This document shows, piece after piece, positions 63,861 through 64,000 of a stretch of 64,000 bases of DNA (position 1 is the first letter of the stretch; every line of letters starts with the position of its first letter). This DNA is from Ruminococcus sp. JC304 (GTDB lineage Bacteria; Bacillota; Clostridia; Lachnospirales; Lachnospiraceae). The DNA lies in assembly GCA_000285855.2 (NCBI GenBank), contig HE978651.1, positions 2,582,855 through 2,646,854 of the forward strand, in the 5' to 3' direction. A program made the position numbers and the translations under genes. The notes beneath the pieces are model-generated. The model worked only from the letters and a program-made list of their open reading frames with translations, was not told the DNA's origin and did no database searches.

Positions 63861-64000
63861 AAATTGTTCTCCATAAGTCTTGAGATTTATAGATGCCTGG
63901 AAATCTCTGTCAATCATATTCCCACACGCACATCTATAAACTCTGTCAGATAACTTCAGATCTTTTTTGATGTTTCCACAACAGCTGCAAAGCTTTGATG
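63852..64000 (-). CDS. tnpB: IS200/IS605-family TnpB, C-terminal end (cut by window)
   Basis: About 49 residues at the window edge: SKLCSCCGNIKKDLKLSDRV, then YRCACGNMIDRDFQASINLK and a stop. The paired CxxC motifs are the zinc ribbon, and DRDxxASxNL contains the last RuvC Asp of RNA-guided nucleases of the TnpB type, the ancestors of Cas12. The rest of the gene is outside the window. The stop is at 63852-63854. Confidence 0.82.
   Translation of the reverse strand, partial: SKLCSCCGNIKKDLKLSDRVYRCACGNMIDRDFQASINLKTYGEQFAS

Overview
The window looks like chromosomal DNA of a spore-forming gut Firmicute of the Lachnospiraceae type (inference). The evidence is an addBA pair, an alpha/beta-type small acid-soluble spore protein, hslO, a clpB under a CIRCE element, many heterodimeric ABC exporters, PadR/DUF1700/DUF4097 envelope genes, GH3 glycosidases and strong AGGAGG-type ribosome binding sites. 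I saw no rRNA, tRNA or CRISPR array.

Left part (1-36.3 kb) is mainly ordinary core genome. It starts with a decayed IS1634-type transposase, then an aldo/keto reductase, a LacI fragment and a Gfo/Idh oxidoreductase. A PadR-DUF1700-DUF4097-PspC-SASP cluster follows, then a 206-bp palindrome and an RsmF-like rRNA methyltransferase. After that come addB-addA, an FMN_bind-like membrane protein, nadE, hslO, a methyltransferase, a lipoprotein, helD, a MarR-controlled heterodimeric ABC exporter, a LysR/NSS-symporter divergent pair, an NhaD-like antiporter with a cytidylate-kinase-like gene, and clpB with a DUF4250 gene abutting its stop.

Accessory part (36.29-52.64 kb). The clpB promoter (-35 box inside the CIRCE) is the left boundary of an integrated element of about 15.6 kb. 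It carries a tyrosine integrase, an excisionase, an XRE-type regulator, a cargo operon (AraC regulator, lipoprotein with possible ZinT-like fold, two IrtAB/YbtPQ-like ABC half-transporters), a DUF6040 gene deeply overlapping a relaxase, MobC, a candidate oriT, ParR/ParM, a short Rep-like protein, an ORF6N protein and TnpV. No type IV secretion genes are present, so it is best called an integrative and mobilizable element (IME). The end sequence recurs at 51.90-52.17 kb and runs straight into a truncated copy of the XRE gene, so a second, decayed related element sits in tandem.

Right part (52.68-64 kb) holds two divergent sirtuins with a third, broken sirtuin between them, an eroded Rrf2 gene, a small response-regulator-like ORF coupled to an SPL-type radical SAM gene, and a carbohydrate locus. 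That locus has a membrane-anchored GH3 with swapped domain order, a canonical GH3, a GtrA-like membrane protein and an AgrC-like histidine kinase. The window ends in the 3' end of an IS200/IS605 tnpB gene with its putative omega-RNA.
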